Positions 1 through 8,171 of a stretch of 21,218 nucleotides of DNA are shown here, one piece after another. The stretch is from Zancudomyces culisetae. Lineage: Eukaryota > Kickxellomycota > Harpellomycetes > Harpellales > Legeriomycetaceae. The stretch's first letter is position 1, and each line of letters begins with the position of its first letter. The notes beneath the pieces are model-generated. The model was not told where the DNA came from, did no database searches, and worked only from the letters and a program-made list of their open reading frames with translations. The translations under genes were made by a program, and so were the position numbers. Location: the NCBI GenBank assembly GCA_001969505.1, contig LSSK01000080.1:1-21218 (forward strand), read 5' to 3'.

Positions 1-13
1 TGTGGTAAATGAC

Positions 14-19
14 CACGTG
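14..19. promoter_or_regulatory. CACGTG E-box
   Basis: A palindromic CACGTG hexamer, the core bound by Cbf1/Pho4-type bHLH factors in yeasts. It is intergenic, but no start codon in the window lies nearby, so its target would be outside. A single hexamer can occur by chance. Confidence 0.2.
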
Positions 20-127
20 TTGTTATGATAATATATGCTGTTTATTTATGTGTTTCTCAAGACCCTAGGTCCTAACCATATTTCTGTTAATAGATACTAA
101 AATGATATTTAAGATGCTAAAGATATT

Positions 128-136
128 CCCCCCCCC
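128..136. repeat. C9 homopolymer
   Basis: Nine consecutive C in an AT-rich intergenic region. It is one of five C/G runs of 8-10 bases between genes in this window. Confidence 0.9.
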
Positions 137-579
137 AAAAGCCGTTCCCCCTTTTTAGGTCTCTTTATCCTTTCTATATTTATTGTCATTATCAGGCTTC
201 TTTAGTTCCTATAAGTTATATCTATTTTTAGGACGGCTTATGTAAACATCGTTAGATTGTTGTTGACATTACAACATTATTTATGCAAATTAGTAATTTG
301 CTTGCATTTGAGATGACAATACATAATATACACAGCTCTTAGTGGTCCTCCATACAGCCCATATTTCTCTAAATCCTGCTTTTTCTCTAACTTTTTCCAA
401 TTCATCCATATAGCTTTATCACTTTATTTCCGCAAAAGTGCACAAGATCACAACCAACCTAATCGTCCAACCTGAATTGGTGTACTCATACATAAAAATA
501 CCCGAATATAACAAATCACTTGCATTGAGAAAAGCACGGCATTAATTTTCGCTGTTTTTGCTTTTGTTTTTTCTTTCAC

Positions 580-618
580 TTTCCATTTCCAATTTCCATT
601 TCCAATTTCCATTTCCAA
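580..618. repeat. 13-base tandem repeat, three copies
   Basis: Three identical head-to-tail copies of TTTCCATTTCCAA (580-592, 593-605, 606-618). It is a pyrimidine-rich intergenic minisatellite with no associated gene. Confidence 0.9.
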
Positions 619-690
619 CACTCATTCTCCTTCACAACCCAAAAACCAGAAACTTAATTACCACATGTTGCTTTTCGTTTTTACTCTTCT

Positions 691-698
691 CCCCCCCC
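691..698. repeat. C8 homopolymer
   Basis: Eight consecutive C followed by TCCC, in intergenic DNA. It is one of five C/G runs of 8-10 bases in the window. Confidence 0.9.
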
Positions 699-1760
699 TC
701 CCAATAACCTACATACAAGTTGATCTATTCGAGATGTCTCACAAACAAACAAATAACAAACACGAAAACGGAGGCGTGGAGTTATCGGAAACGTCTGAAC
801 TTATCAAGTTGTAAATAAAAGGCCAAATCAAAAAAGACGAGGACGTGGCAGGGGAATGGCGAGGGACTTGGTGGAAAGCCAGATACTCATCCACTCTCCT
901 CTCCACCTCATTTCCTCTTTCCTCCAAAGGTATCAGTTGAAATGAAATGCACATGAAACAAAACTTCCTTTTTTTTTGATTACTTTATTCAGATCACATC
1001 ACTTGGAGATGTTAATAAACATCATTTGACAGTTAAGATTGGCGGTTTCCGTGATTTCATATGTCTTGTTTAGTTTTCAGCGAAAAAGGTAAAGAAAAAG
1101 AAAAAAAAGTCAGAGTTGATAAAATTGGCCGCTTTCAAGGATTTTGTATAAAGGTCTTACGACAAGTTTCTTTTTTTTTCTTATCAATGTCAATCTGATT
1201 TTTAAGCATGATCTAACACAATATATCACACCTATATTGCATCTATACTGCTCGGTAACAGCCCGAATGTTAAGGGGTAAATTAAGGGCAAAATTCGACC
1301 AGATTTTAGATTTATTTATCACAGGCACATTATAGGGTTGGAGTATGAGTAAACATAGTTATACCGCTTTTGACTTTAAAAGAAAACTAGATTCCAAATA
1401 AAAGTTTGTAGAATTTAGCTGAGGGAAATTCGTTTTGAATAGTAAAACAGGAGATGAAAGGATACATTTGTTCAAAAAACGCTTGGTTCAACTAGTAGTT
1501 TATTCGATTTAGTGTTATGTTTTTCAACCGCACTTTCTAAGCAAAAATCTAAAAAAACCGATAAAAAAAATTAATCCAGTTTAATAGTTTATGTGGGAAT
1601 GAAAAACAAGTATAAAATCTTCTCTATACCTGTTCTCTGCCTTCCTCCTCCTTCCCCATCATAAAGCGGGTAAGATGATACCAAATTAGGAAATAATCAA
1701 GAATCAAAAAAAAGCAAAAAAAACAAAAACAAAAATGGTTGTGCAAAAATAAACGTAAAA

Positions 1761-1772
1761 AAATATATACAA
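1761..1772 (-). terminator. possible poly(A) efficiency element of the FetB-like gene
   Basis: Just after the stop codon the transcribed strand reads TATATATTT followed by a T run, resembling the yeast UAUAUA efficiency element. Such strings are common in AT-rich spacers. Confidence 0.3.
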
Positions 1773-1785
1773 AAAAGTAAAATGA

Positions 1786-2631
1786 TCAAGCATGTTTACT
1801 TTTCTTTGTATGAATAACCCTTTCTAGTCGAAGCCTAGGGACTTTATCAATAATAGTAAATAAAATAAACACGATCGCAGATAACGAACCCAATGTAGTC
1901 GTTGCAGCGATTAAAAACATGATGATTTGTTGGCTGTGAGCTGCCTGCATAACATCAGCACCACCGATAATTTGACCTGTCATCATACCGGGTATAGAAA
2001 TCAAACCAGTGATACTCATATTGTTGATACTGGGGATCATGGCATTTCTCATAGATTTAATAAGGATGGGTTTCATGGCCTCATACCTGGTCGCTCCAAA
2101 TGATAGGTAACACTCAATTATGTCACGTTCGCTATGTACAGATTCGAGAGCGGTTTTTATGCCCATGGTGATTCCAACCATACAATTTCCAAACAGCATT
2201 CCCATAATAGGAATAAATTTGTAGGCGGCCCAAGGTGGATTGGTGTTCATTGAAAATTTGTTTCCAATTATTCCAATTGTGCAGGAGCTAATATATACGG
2301 ATATAAATACTGTCAAGAGCATCCCGGGCACTCTATGATCGCTTCGCCAGTATGTGATTTCATACGCTGCCAAGCCACCCAAAATTGTAGTCATTAGGAA
2401 GGAATAAAGCATACTTTCACTGCTCAAAACCTTGGTTAGCACCATGGCCATTAATGTCAATTGGATCAAACAACGGGTTGCGGATATAAACAGGGATCTT
2501 GTGAGTTTGAGATCTAGAAAGTATGAAAGAAGTCCGTTAAGGGTCAACAGTGCGGCGGCTATAAAGACATTGAGCCAACCGATTGGCAAATCGTCCTTTG
2601 GAGGTATATTCATTGTCATTGTCATTGTCAT
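1786..2631 (-). CDS. UPF0014 family membrane protein (FetB-like ABC permease)
   Basis: A 281-residue polytopic membrane protein with about seven hydrophobic segments. The family signature is clear: SFGATRYEAMKPIL at about 177-190, then a second conserved block at about 200-245 containing ISIPGMMTGQIIGG and QQIIMFLIAA. Bacterial FetB, which with the ATPase FetA acts in iron export, and plant ALS3/STAR2, linked to aluminium tolerance, belong to this family, so a role in metal or small-solute export is inferred. Its length is close to bacterial FetB. No ATPase partner lies in the window; a separate ATP-binding subunit would be expected elsewhere. The start is at a (ATGACA)n repeat giving four in-frame ATGs (MTMTMTM), so the exact initiator among residues 1, 3, 5 and 7 is open. 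No intron is needed. Membrane location (plasma or internal) cannot be read from the sequence. The family call is firm; the substrate is unknown. Confidence 0.9.
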   Translation of the reverse strand: MTMTMTMNIPPKDDLPIGWLNVFIAAALLTLNGLLSYFLDLKLTRSLFISATRCLIQLTLMAMVLTKVLSSESMLYSFLMTTILGGLAAYEITYWRSDHRVPGMLLTVFISVYISSCTIGIIGNKFSMNTNPPWAAYKFIPIMGMLFGNCMVGITMGIKTALESVHSERDIIECYLSFGATRYEAMKPILIKSMRNAMIPSINNMSITGLISIPGMMTGQIIGGADVMQAAHSQQIIMFLIAATTTLGSLSAIVFILFTIIDKVPRLRLERVIHTKKSKHA

Positions 2632-2823
2632 TTCCTACTCCTTTTTTGTATTGTTATATTCGTTTCTCTTTCTATCTTTTTTTTTTATTTGGTCGCTTTT
2701 AATTATGGATTGTTTCCTTTTAACGCGAATAATAGATAGGGGTGGGTGGATTTGTTGAATTCGTCTCTATGAATAAAGCAAAAGAATCTCCTTGTAGGCT
2801 ATAAAAGGCATATGCTTTTCTCT

Positions 2824-2853
2824 TTTTGTTTTGTTTTGTTTTGTTTTGTTTTG
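2824..2853. repeat. (TTTTG)6 microsatellite
   Basis: Six perfect TTTTG units about 190 bases upstream of the FetB-like start codon. On the sense strand of that gene it reads (CAAAA)n. Confidence 0.9.
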
Positions 2854-3060
2854 CTAATACAGTAACATATATTGGAAAGTAAAGAGTCTATCGAATTGTT
2901 ACTAGATTGAACCTGGGTATCATAAAGGACAAGAGTTGTAAAAAGGCCAGTTATAGAATATTTTCTTGTTTTTTTACTCTTTTTAGCTTTTCACTTTTCG
3001 GTAAAAGTGGTGGTATTGATGGTGATATTGGGAGAAGTGCGAGTAGTGGGAAGAAAAGTA

Positions 3061-3069
3061 GGGGGGGGG
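3061..3069. repeat. G9 homopolymer
   Basis: Nine consecutive G followed by further G tracts (GGG, GGGGGG) to about 3083, about 430 bases upstream of the FetB-like start codon. The cluster could form a G-quadruplex on the plus strand. Confidence 0.9.
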
Positions 3070-3634
3070 AATGGGAGGATGAGCGGGGGGAGGCGAGGTT
3101 AGGAGTTAAGAGATATAAATTTGATTAGCTCATTATCAATGTTATTTTGTGTCTGTTATTTTTTTTCGCTAATCAAAATTGATTATCGATACTTTTTACA
3201 AGCAAATAAAATGATTGAAATTATGATCAATCAAGCCATTAAAAAAAAATTTTTAAAAGAAAAGCATTGGGTTGGAGCATGATAATAACAAAGAAATAAA
3301 AGAAAGTGGTGGTGTATGGTGGTTGTAGATGATGGCAGAGATAGAAGTGGAGGTAAAGGTTAAAACAGTGTATGATAAAAACAATGGTTTAAAATAGAAA
3401 AAAAGTATGTTTTCACTCTTCTCTAATATAGAAACTAGATATGTAAGTATGTGAGACTAAAAGAATTTGTCAGATAAAAGATATGCTAGTTTTGCGGCTC
3501 TATCAATACGTTTCTCCCTTGTTAACGTTGATAATTCATCTATTTTAGCAATAAAATTATAATTATAACATTAAGGTTTATGGGTATATAATATGTAAAC
3601 TACTAGTGGAGCAAAGAAAGAGATGTATTAGAAT

Positions 3635-5132
3635 TTAATAGTGTGTAAAATACAAAGTACCTCTTGATTGTTTAATGAAGTTGGTGAGATTAGCTAGGTC
3701 ATCGGAGTCTTGAAAAGTCATAAACTCTGACCATTCGGTATCTTGATCTTTATCACTATTACTATCACTATCACTATCGCCATCACTATCACCACCACTA
3801 TCGATATATTTGTCATTAGATGGGTCTATTTTGTCTTTGTTTTCGTTTTCGTTCTCATTAGCATTTACACTTTGTGGTTGTGGTTGTGGTTTCGGTTTCG
3901 ATTTTTGATTATCAGTATTGGAACTATTCTCTTGGCAAACGTCAAATTTATCATCAATCAATAATCCAGACATGGAAAGAGAGGATTGTTCCGAATCATC
4001 TAAAGTAGAAACCCAAATATCTGTGTTTATGAGTGAAGAGATTATTTGGTTGGCGGTATGTGTACAAAATTCAATACAAACATCATCAGTTACAATTTTT
4101 GTTGTTTTTTTTGAAAGAGTTAATTTACAAGTACAGGAAGGCAAAGAAGTATTGTTGGTGTTGGTACTAGTATTAGTATTGATATCAATGTTGGTCAAAA
4201 GAGGTTCTGTTGAGAATGATGGTAGTGATGTTGATGGCGTAGTGTATTCGTCGTCATTATTATCATTCTCACCAGAATCTCCATTTTCAGAGGGGAAGTG
4301 GGAGTGGTAGGAAATATATTCCCAGTTATTCTCAATACAATAGTCCTCTAGAATATCATCATCGTTCATTGTAGTATCCCCACAAAGACTATTGCTCTCG
4401 CTACTGTCAGATATATTAAATTGGGTATTAAAAGAAACACAAATCAGAACGTCGACATTATGTGCACGTGACAGTGAATCCAGTATGTTTAAAGTATCGA
4501 GGTTGGTTTGTACCTATTTATAATCAAAGCAAAAAAATAATAATAGAAATTAATAAATAAATAAATACCATATTTTATAAATATGTTTATATATATAATG
4601 GAGGAGGAAAAAATTTACATTTAAAGGATTGGCAAAATAAACAATTGCACCCACACGAGTAAAAGGTATGGAAGACAAAGTATTTCCATTTTCGTTATCA
4701 TTATCATCATTATCATTATCGCCATCTTTATCTGTATTGTTGGGTGGTGAGTTGTTTATTGTGAGTTTGTGGAAAGATCCATTTGCTGAATAGTATTTAG
4801 TGGTGATTGACCAAGTTGACAAATCTGCCGGAATGGAAAAGTTTCGGGATGAGTGGCTATGGAAATCTATAACATAAAAATATTGGTGGTTGTAGTTGTG
4901 ATTGTGGTTGGGGGAGGGAAGGGGGAGGGAGGGGGAGAGTGAAGAGGTTTGTTGTTAATAGAAAGACAAGATTGAATGTGTAGTCAAAGATAGAATAAGA
5001 GTTAAATAAAGATATTATAATAGACTTACGTGATAGTAGGGTGTTTATATTGTAACAGTGAGGAGTCGAGTCGAGTTTGTCGAGTTTGTGGAAGTCTTGG
5101 ACGAGAAGGATGATATTTTTGGTTTGATTCAT
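3635..5132 (-). CDS. IRC6: Irc6/p34 (AAGAB)-like adaptin-binding protein, three exons
   Basis: I join three minus-strand exons, 5132-5030, 4866-4619 and 4513-3635, giving a continuous 409-residue frame. The product resembles the Irc6/p34 family, small GTPase-fold proteins that bind AP-1/AP-2 adaptins and assist clathrin-adaptor function. Support: an N-terminal strand KNIILLVQD (about 5-13) without a P-loop GKS, as in S. cerevisiae Irc6; the strand GAIVYFANPLN ending exon 2; then VDVLICVSFN; an ILEDYCIENNWEYISYH block at about 171-187; and a TANQIISSLINTDIW block at about 270-284 matching the family's motif before its conserved Trp. The protein is longer than yeast Irc6 (237 residues) because of Asn/Asp/Ser-rich insertions (about 90-105, 195-240, 320-385). 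The exons join in phase and remove all stops. The second 5' splice site is GTAAAT. The gene lies 258 bases downstream of BFR1 on the same strand. Similarity is remembered rather than searched, so the name is provisional. Confidence 0.65.
4514..4618 (-). other. intron 2 of the Irc6-like gene
   Basis: 105 bases with GTAAAT at the 5' end and AAATAG at the 3' end, phase 0. Removal joins the strand ending NPLN to VQTNLDTLNILD and bypasses an in-frame TAA. The 5' site differs from GTATGT/GTAAGT and no clear TACTAAC is visible; TATTAAT is the nearest match. Confidence 0.65.
4867..5029 (-). other. intron 1 of the Irc6-like gene
   Basis: 163 bases with a canonical GTAAGT start and a TTATAG end, phase 1. 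A branch-like TATTAAC lies at 4960-4954, followed by a long C-rich polypyrimidine tract. Splicing puts exon 1 in frame with exon 2. Confidence 0.65.
4910..4935 (+). repeat. potential G-quadruplex inside an intron
   Basis: Five G tracts of 3-5 bases separated by one or two A on the plus strand. In the transcript of the Irc6-like gene this is the C-rich polypyrimidine tract, so the quadruplex would form on the template strand. Confidence 0.5.
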
Positions 5133-5390
5133 TCTAAATAATAAAGTATTCTGTGTTCAGAATATAAAAGAAATTGTTGATAAGGTGAAGAAACAAATGA
5201 GGAGGTGGGATAGAATATGATGTAAATGTAAATGTAAAAAGTGGAATGTGTTTTATTTGCAAATGTTTTTTTTATAAAAAAGTAGAGTGCACAAGAGAAC
5301 AATGTAAATAAAAAAAATGAAAAAAGATTTAAATAAAAAAATGATCAAAACTCAACTCACTTTCCCCTTTTTCAAATGGAGCAAACAAAA

Positions 5391-6872
5391 TTATTGCTCT
5401 TGTTTTTGTTCTTGCTCTTTTTCTTGCTCAGTTTCTTGTTCTTTTTCTTGTGGTTGTTCTTCTTGTTGTTGCATAAGGACAGCGATTTTTTCCTCAGCCT
5501 TTTTGCGGGATTCGGCAGTGGCACGATCTTGGTCTTTTAGAAGACGAGATCTCAATTGGTTAATGGAATCAATAACAGAGGAAACTTGAGAAACAGAGGT
5601 AGGAGGAGAAATCTTCAAGTCATTAAAACGATCCAGAACAGCGAGAGGAAGTTTAATTGCTTTTGTTGATGAGGAGGCGGAGGTGGAGGAAGCAGAGGAA
5701 GACTTTGATTTCTTAGATTTGGCGGCAGAAGAAGTGGCAGGGAAGTATTCTTCATTACGGTGTTCTTTTTTGACCAAAACTTTTCCAGAAGGAATAGGAA
5801 TGGAGGCGTCGACAGAACGGATGTTTGCGTTTGGAGCCAATGCTGAAGCAGATTGTTTTTGGGCAGAAGAAGAGGAAGAAGAGGAAGAGTCGAGAGGAGT
5901 GGCAGGGTGTTGTTTGAGATAGTTTGTTTGTAGGTAAGAAATGAGATTTGCGCAGCTGCTAATCTCTTCGGAATATGCAGGAATCTCGGCGTTTTCACGT
6001 TCGATTTGAGCGAGCTCCATTAATTTGGCACGTCGTTCCTGTTCCTTGCGCTCTTTTTCTTGCTCAATGCGTTGCTGGCGTTCTTCGGTCAACCGTTCAT
6101 AAAACTCGTTGTTTTGTGCACGGAACTTGGCGATGCTTTCTTTCTTTTCGGTATATAGCTGGTCGATTTGGTCCCGAAGTTCGGTCTTTTTCTTATATAA
6201 ACTGTCTACAGCTGCCTGCATGCTGCTCTTGTTGTTCTTCAATTCATCAAGTTTGGCTTGGATGCTCAGGTATTCTTGGTTAAGTGCTTCGTTGTTGGTG
6301 TCAGCAAGTTGTTTGCGGATTGCATCCAGCTCGGTTCTCTTATTGCTCAATTCGACGTGTAGTTCTTCGACTTTTTGTACTCCCTTGCGTGACTTTTTCA
6401 AGGAACTTACTTCGTTTACCAATTTCTTTTCATCTACCAACTTCATTGTTCCTGATTCTATTTGGTTCTCGTATGCCTTGATCTGTTTATCTATGTCCTC
6501 TACTCTGGTATACTTGTTTTTGCTCTTCAATGCCTTGATTTCCTCATCCAATCTCTTTATTCCAGCTTGCAATTCATCCCGGCGATCGAATACAATCTTT
6601 TTGCTTTGTTTCAATTCTCCTTGTTCTTTTCTGATTGCGTTCAGCCTTTCAATCAACTGTTGTCTTTCTCCACCTCCCTCTCTCTTGCTTCGGCTATCAT
6701 TGATTTCTTTTTGTACTTTTTCCTGCTCCTTTTTCAAACTCTCGATTTTCTTTTCCAGGGCTGCAAGTCTGGCCTTGTGTGCTTCTTGGTCTGGCTTAAC
6801 CAGTCTGCTTCGCTTAATGGTCTTTTTTGAATCGACCGACCTGTCTGTGCTGTTGTTGTTGGTATTCTCCAT
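5391..6872 (-). CDS. BFR1: Bfr1-like coiled-coil mRNP/ER protein
   Basis: 493 residues from the ATG at 6872; an upstream in-frame TTG at 6893 is not needed. Bfr1 in S. cerevisiae is a polysome-associated protein in mRNP complexes at the ER, partner of Scp160, first found as a suppressor of brefeldin A sensitivity and linked to nuclear segregation. What is visible: a basic N-terminus, a long charged coiled coil over about residues 25-290 built of Lys/Glu heptads, a conserved-looking region with LDEEIKALK and KIPAY-type text (AEIPAYSEEI, near 300), a Ser/Ala-rich linker at about 325-405, a KLPLAVLDRFNDLKISPP segment and a Gln/Glu-rich tail ending KQEQ. Length and layout match yeast Bfr1 (470 residues, coiled coil then a folded C-terminal segment after a linker). 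No intron is needed. A generic coiled-coil protein is the alternative, but the overall layout fits Bfr1 well. Confidence 0.8.
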   Translation of the reverse strand: MENTNNNSTDRSVDSKKTIKRSRLVKPDQEAHKARLAALEKKIESLKKEQEKVQKEINDSRSKREGGGERQQLIERLNAIRKEQGELKQSKKIVFDRRDELQAGIKRLDEEIKALKSKNKYTRVEDIDKQIKAYENQIESGTMKLVDEKKLVNEVSSLKKSRKGVQKVEELHVELSNKRTELDAIRKQLADTNNEALNQEYLSIQAKLDELKNNKSSMQAAVDSLYKKKTELRDQIDQLYTEKKESIAKFRAQNNEFYERLTEERQQRIEQEKERKEQERRAKLMELAQIERENAEIPAYSEEISSCANLISYLQTNYLKQHPATPLDSSSSSSSSAQKQSASALAPNANIRSVDASIPIPSGKVLVKKEHRNEEYFPATSSAAKSKKSKSSSASSTSASSSTKAIKLPLAVLDRFNDLKISPPTSVSQVSSVIDSINQLRSRLLKDQDRATAESRKKAEEKIAVLMQQQEEQPQEKEQETEQEKEQEQKQEQ

Positions 6873-7289
6873 TGTTGTTTTGCCCTTGTTCAAGCTTACT
6901 TGTAAACGTATTGCCCCTCTCTTTATTTTTAAACCAAAAGTGTTTACTTTTATTTACTAAAATTAGCTTATCTTGTTCAATTATTTTACTAATTTATTTC
7001 TATTTTTTTTTTGTTTGTTTTTTCAGTTTTTGTTGATTTTTTTTTACTTTAGTGTTTTACTTGGTTTGTTGTAACGAATAAATTGGTTAAAAACTCATCT
7101 ACATAATTGTAAACTTTTTTGTTGCCAAAATTAAAATAAAATAAAAAATGGGTAAGGGCAAAACTAACAAAAAAAAAATTTTTTTTTAAACATATACTAT
7201 GTACAATATTATTTCATTTACTTTGCGCATTTTTGATTTTATGTTGATTTTGGTTTTTTCATGAGAGACTTTAGAGAATGGGAGTGTGA

Positions 7290-7350
7290 GGAGTTGGAGT
7301 TGGAGTTGGAGTAGGAATAGGAATAGGAGTAGAAGCAGTAGTAGGAGTAT
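7290..7350. repeat. imperfect GGAGTT/GGAATA hexamer repeat
   Basis: GGAGTT units pass into GTAGGAATAG-like and GTAGGAGTA-like variants, a purine-rich minisatellite about 420 bases upstream of the BFR1 start. Confidence 0.75.
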
Positions 7351-7524
7351 GAGTTCGGAGGCAAGGGAAGGGAGGGGAAGGGGGAAATTTTATCAAAAAT
7401 AAACTGTCAAAAAATAAAATATTGTAGCTCCATAATTTCGATTCTGTAATTAAAATTCCATTCCGCTTGTGATTTTCCGTTTTTTATATTAGCCAAAATA
7501 GATCTATTATTTTTCCACTTGTTC

Positions 7525-7586
7525 ATTTTCCTTTTTCCTTTTTCCTTTTTCCTTTTTCCTTTTTCCTTTTTTCTTTTTCCTTTTCC
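7525..7586. repeat. (CCTTTTT)n heptamer repeat
   Basis: Five perfect CCTTTTT units (7530-7564) flanked by decayed copies to 7586. It is intergenic and pyrimidine on the plus strand. Confidence 0.9.
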
Positions 7587-8115
7587 GGCTTTTCTTGTGA
7601 ATTACCCTCCCCATTCTCTCATTTATTAACGTTATTATATCATTTAACAATTATCTGAATTTAAACTCTACACTTCCCTAATTCACGCCATAATTATACA
7701 CACTAGTTGCTCTTTTTCCCTCTTTATTCTTTTTTAGTTTCTCGCGTTCTATTAATATTCCTTCTATTATCAAATAGGTCATCACTATATTTCTCCCTCC
7801 CCCTATTTGTTTATGTCATTTTTCGACTTTTTATTTCATCAATTAAATAACTAACTAAATAATAGCCGAACCGAACCTGGGCTAGATTACAATAATACAC
7901 CAAATAAATGTACAAATCATACGTAAATACGTATACTATCCTACCTATTTCTCTCCTCGATCTCTTACCATCTTTCCTCCACCACCCCGCTCCCTCCTCT
8001 CTCTTTTTCTCTGTTTTTTCTTTTTGCCAATTTATACTTGTTACTATTTATATTTCAACTGAACCTCTATTCTATATTTTTATTTCCAAAATTGAGGTAT
8101 TGTAAAAATTGAACA

Positions 8116-8154
8116 ATATTATATATTTATAATATATATTTAGATATATATAAA
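8116..8154 (-). terminator. AT-rich 3' end signal of the giant gene
   Basis: Directly downstream of the stop codon the transcribed strand carries several TATATA strings and AT palindromes, like yeast polyadenylation efficiency elements. Assigned by position and composition only. Confidence 0.35.
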
Positions 8155-8171
8155 TGTTTATTTAATAGTTA

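Larger units (their letters stand above)
1..1785. other. long intergenic region, no convincing gene
   Basis: This AT-rich stretch lies downstream of the FetB-like gene. It holds an E-box, a 13-base tandem repeat, two C homopolymers and many A or T runs. The longest ATG-started ORF here (739-954, minus, 71 codons) has no recognisable domain. I see no tRNA or rRNA. The left end is probably the promoter of a gene lying outside the window. Confidence 0.6.
2632..3634. other. intergenic region between the Irc6-like and FetB-like genes
   Basis: About 1 kb with no convincing gene. It contains the FetB-like promoter, a TATAAAAG string at about 2800-2807 (on the plus strand), a (TTTTG)6 repeat, a G9 run and a G-rich patch to about 3083. 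The 73-codon plus ORF at 2907-3128 starts with TTG and has a G/R-rich composition driven by the G runs. Confidence 0.6.
6873..8171. other. intergenic region upstream of BFR1 and downstream of the giant gene
   Basis: About 1.3 kb with no convincing gene. It holds the BFR1 promoter, T-rich runs, an imperfect GGAGTT-type repeat with a G-rich patch (to about 7386), a CCTTTTT tandem repeat and AT palindromes near 8120-8154. The ORF at 7908-8105 (plus) reads as a hydrophobic AT-driven translation without a motif. Confidence 0.6.

Noticed and set aside
739-954. 71-codon minus-strand ORF with an ATG
   Set aside because: No domain, ends in a hydrophobic low-complexity stretch, and no supporting context; kept only as part of the intergenic description.
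2907-3128. 73-codon plus-strand ORF downstream of a TATAAAAG string
   Set aside because: It starts with TTG, has no internal ATG, and its Gly/Arg composition comes from the G homopolymers.
6109-6960. Long plus-strand ORF of 283 codons
   Set aside because: It is the antisense shadow of the BFR1 coiled coil, rich in Ser, Leu and Phe with no motif.
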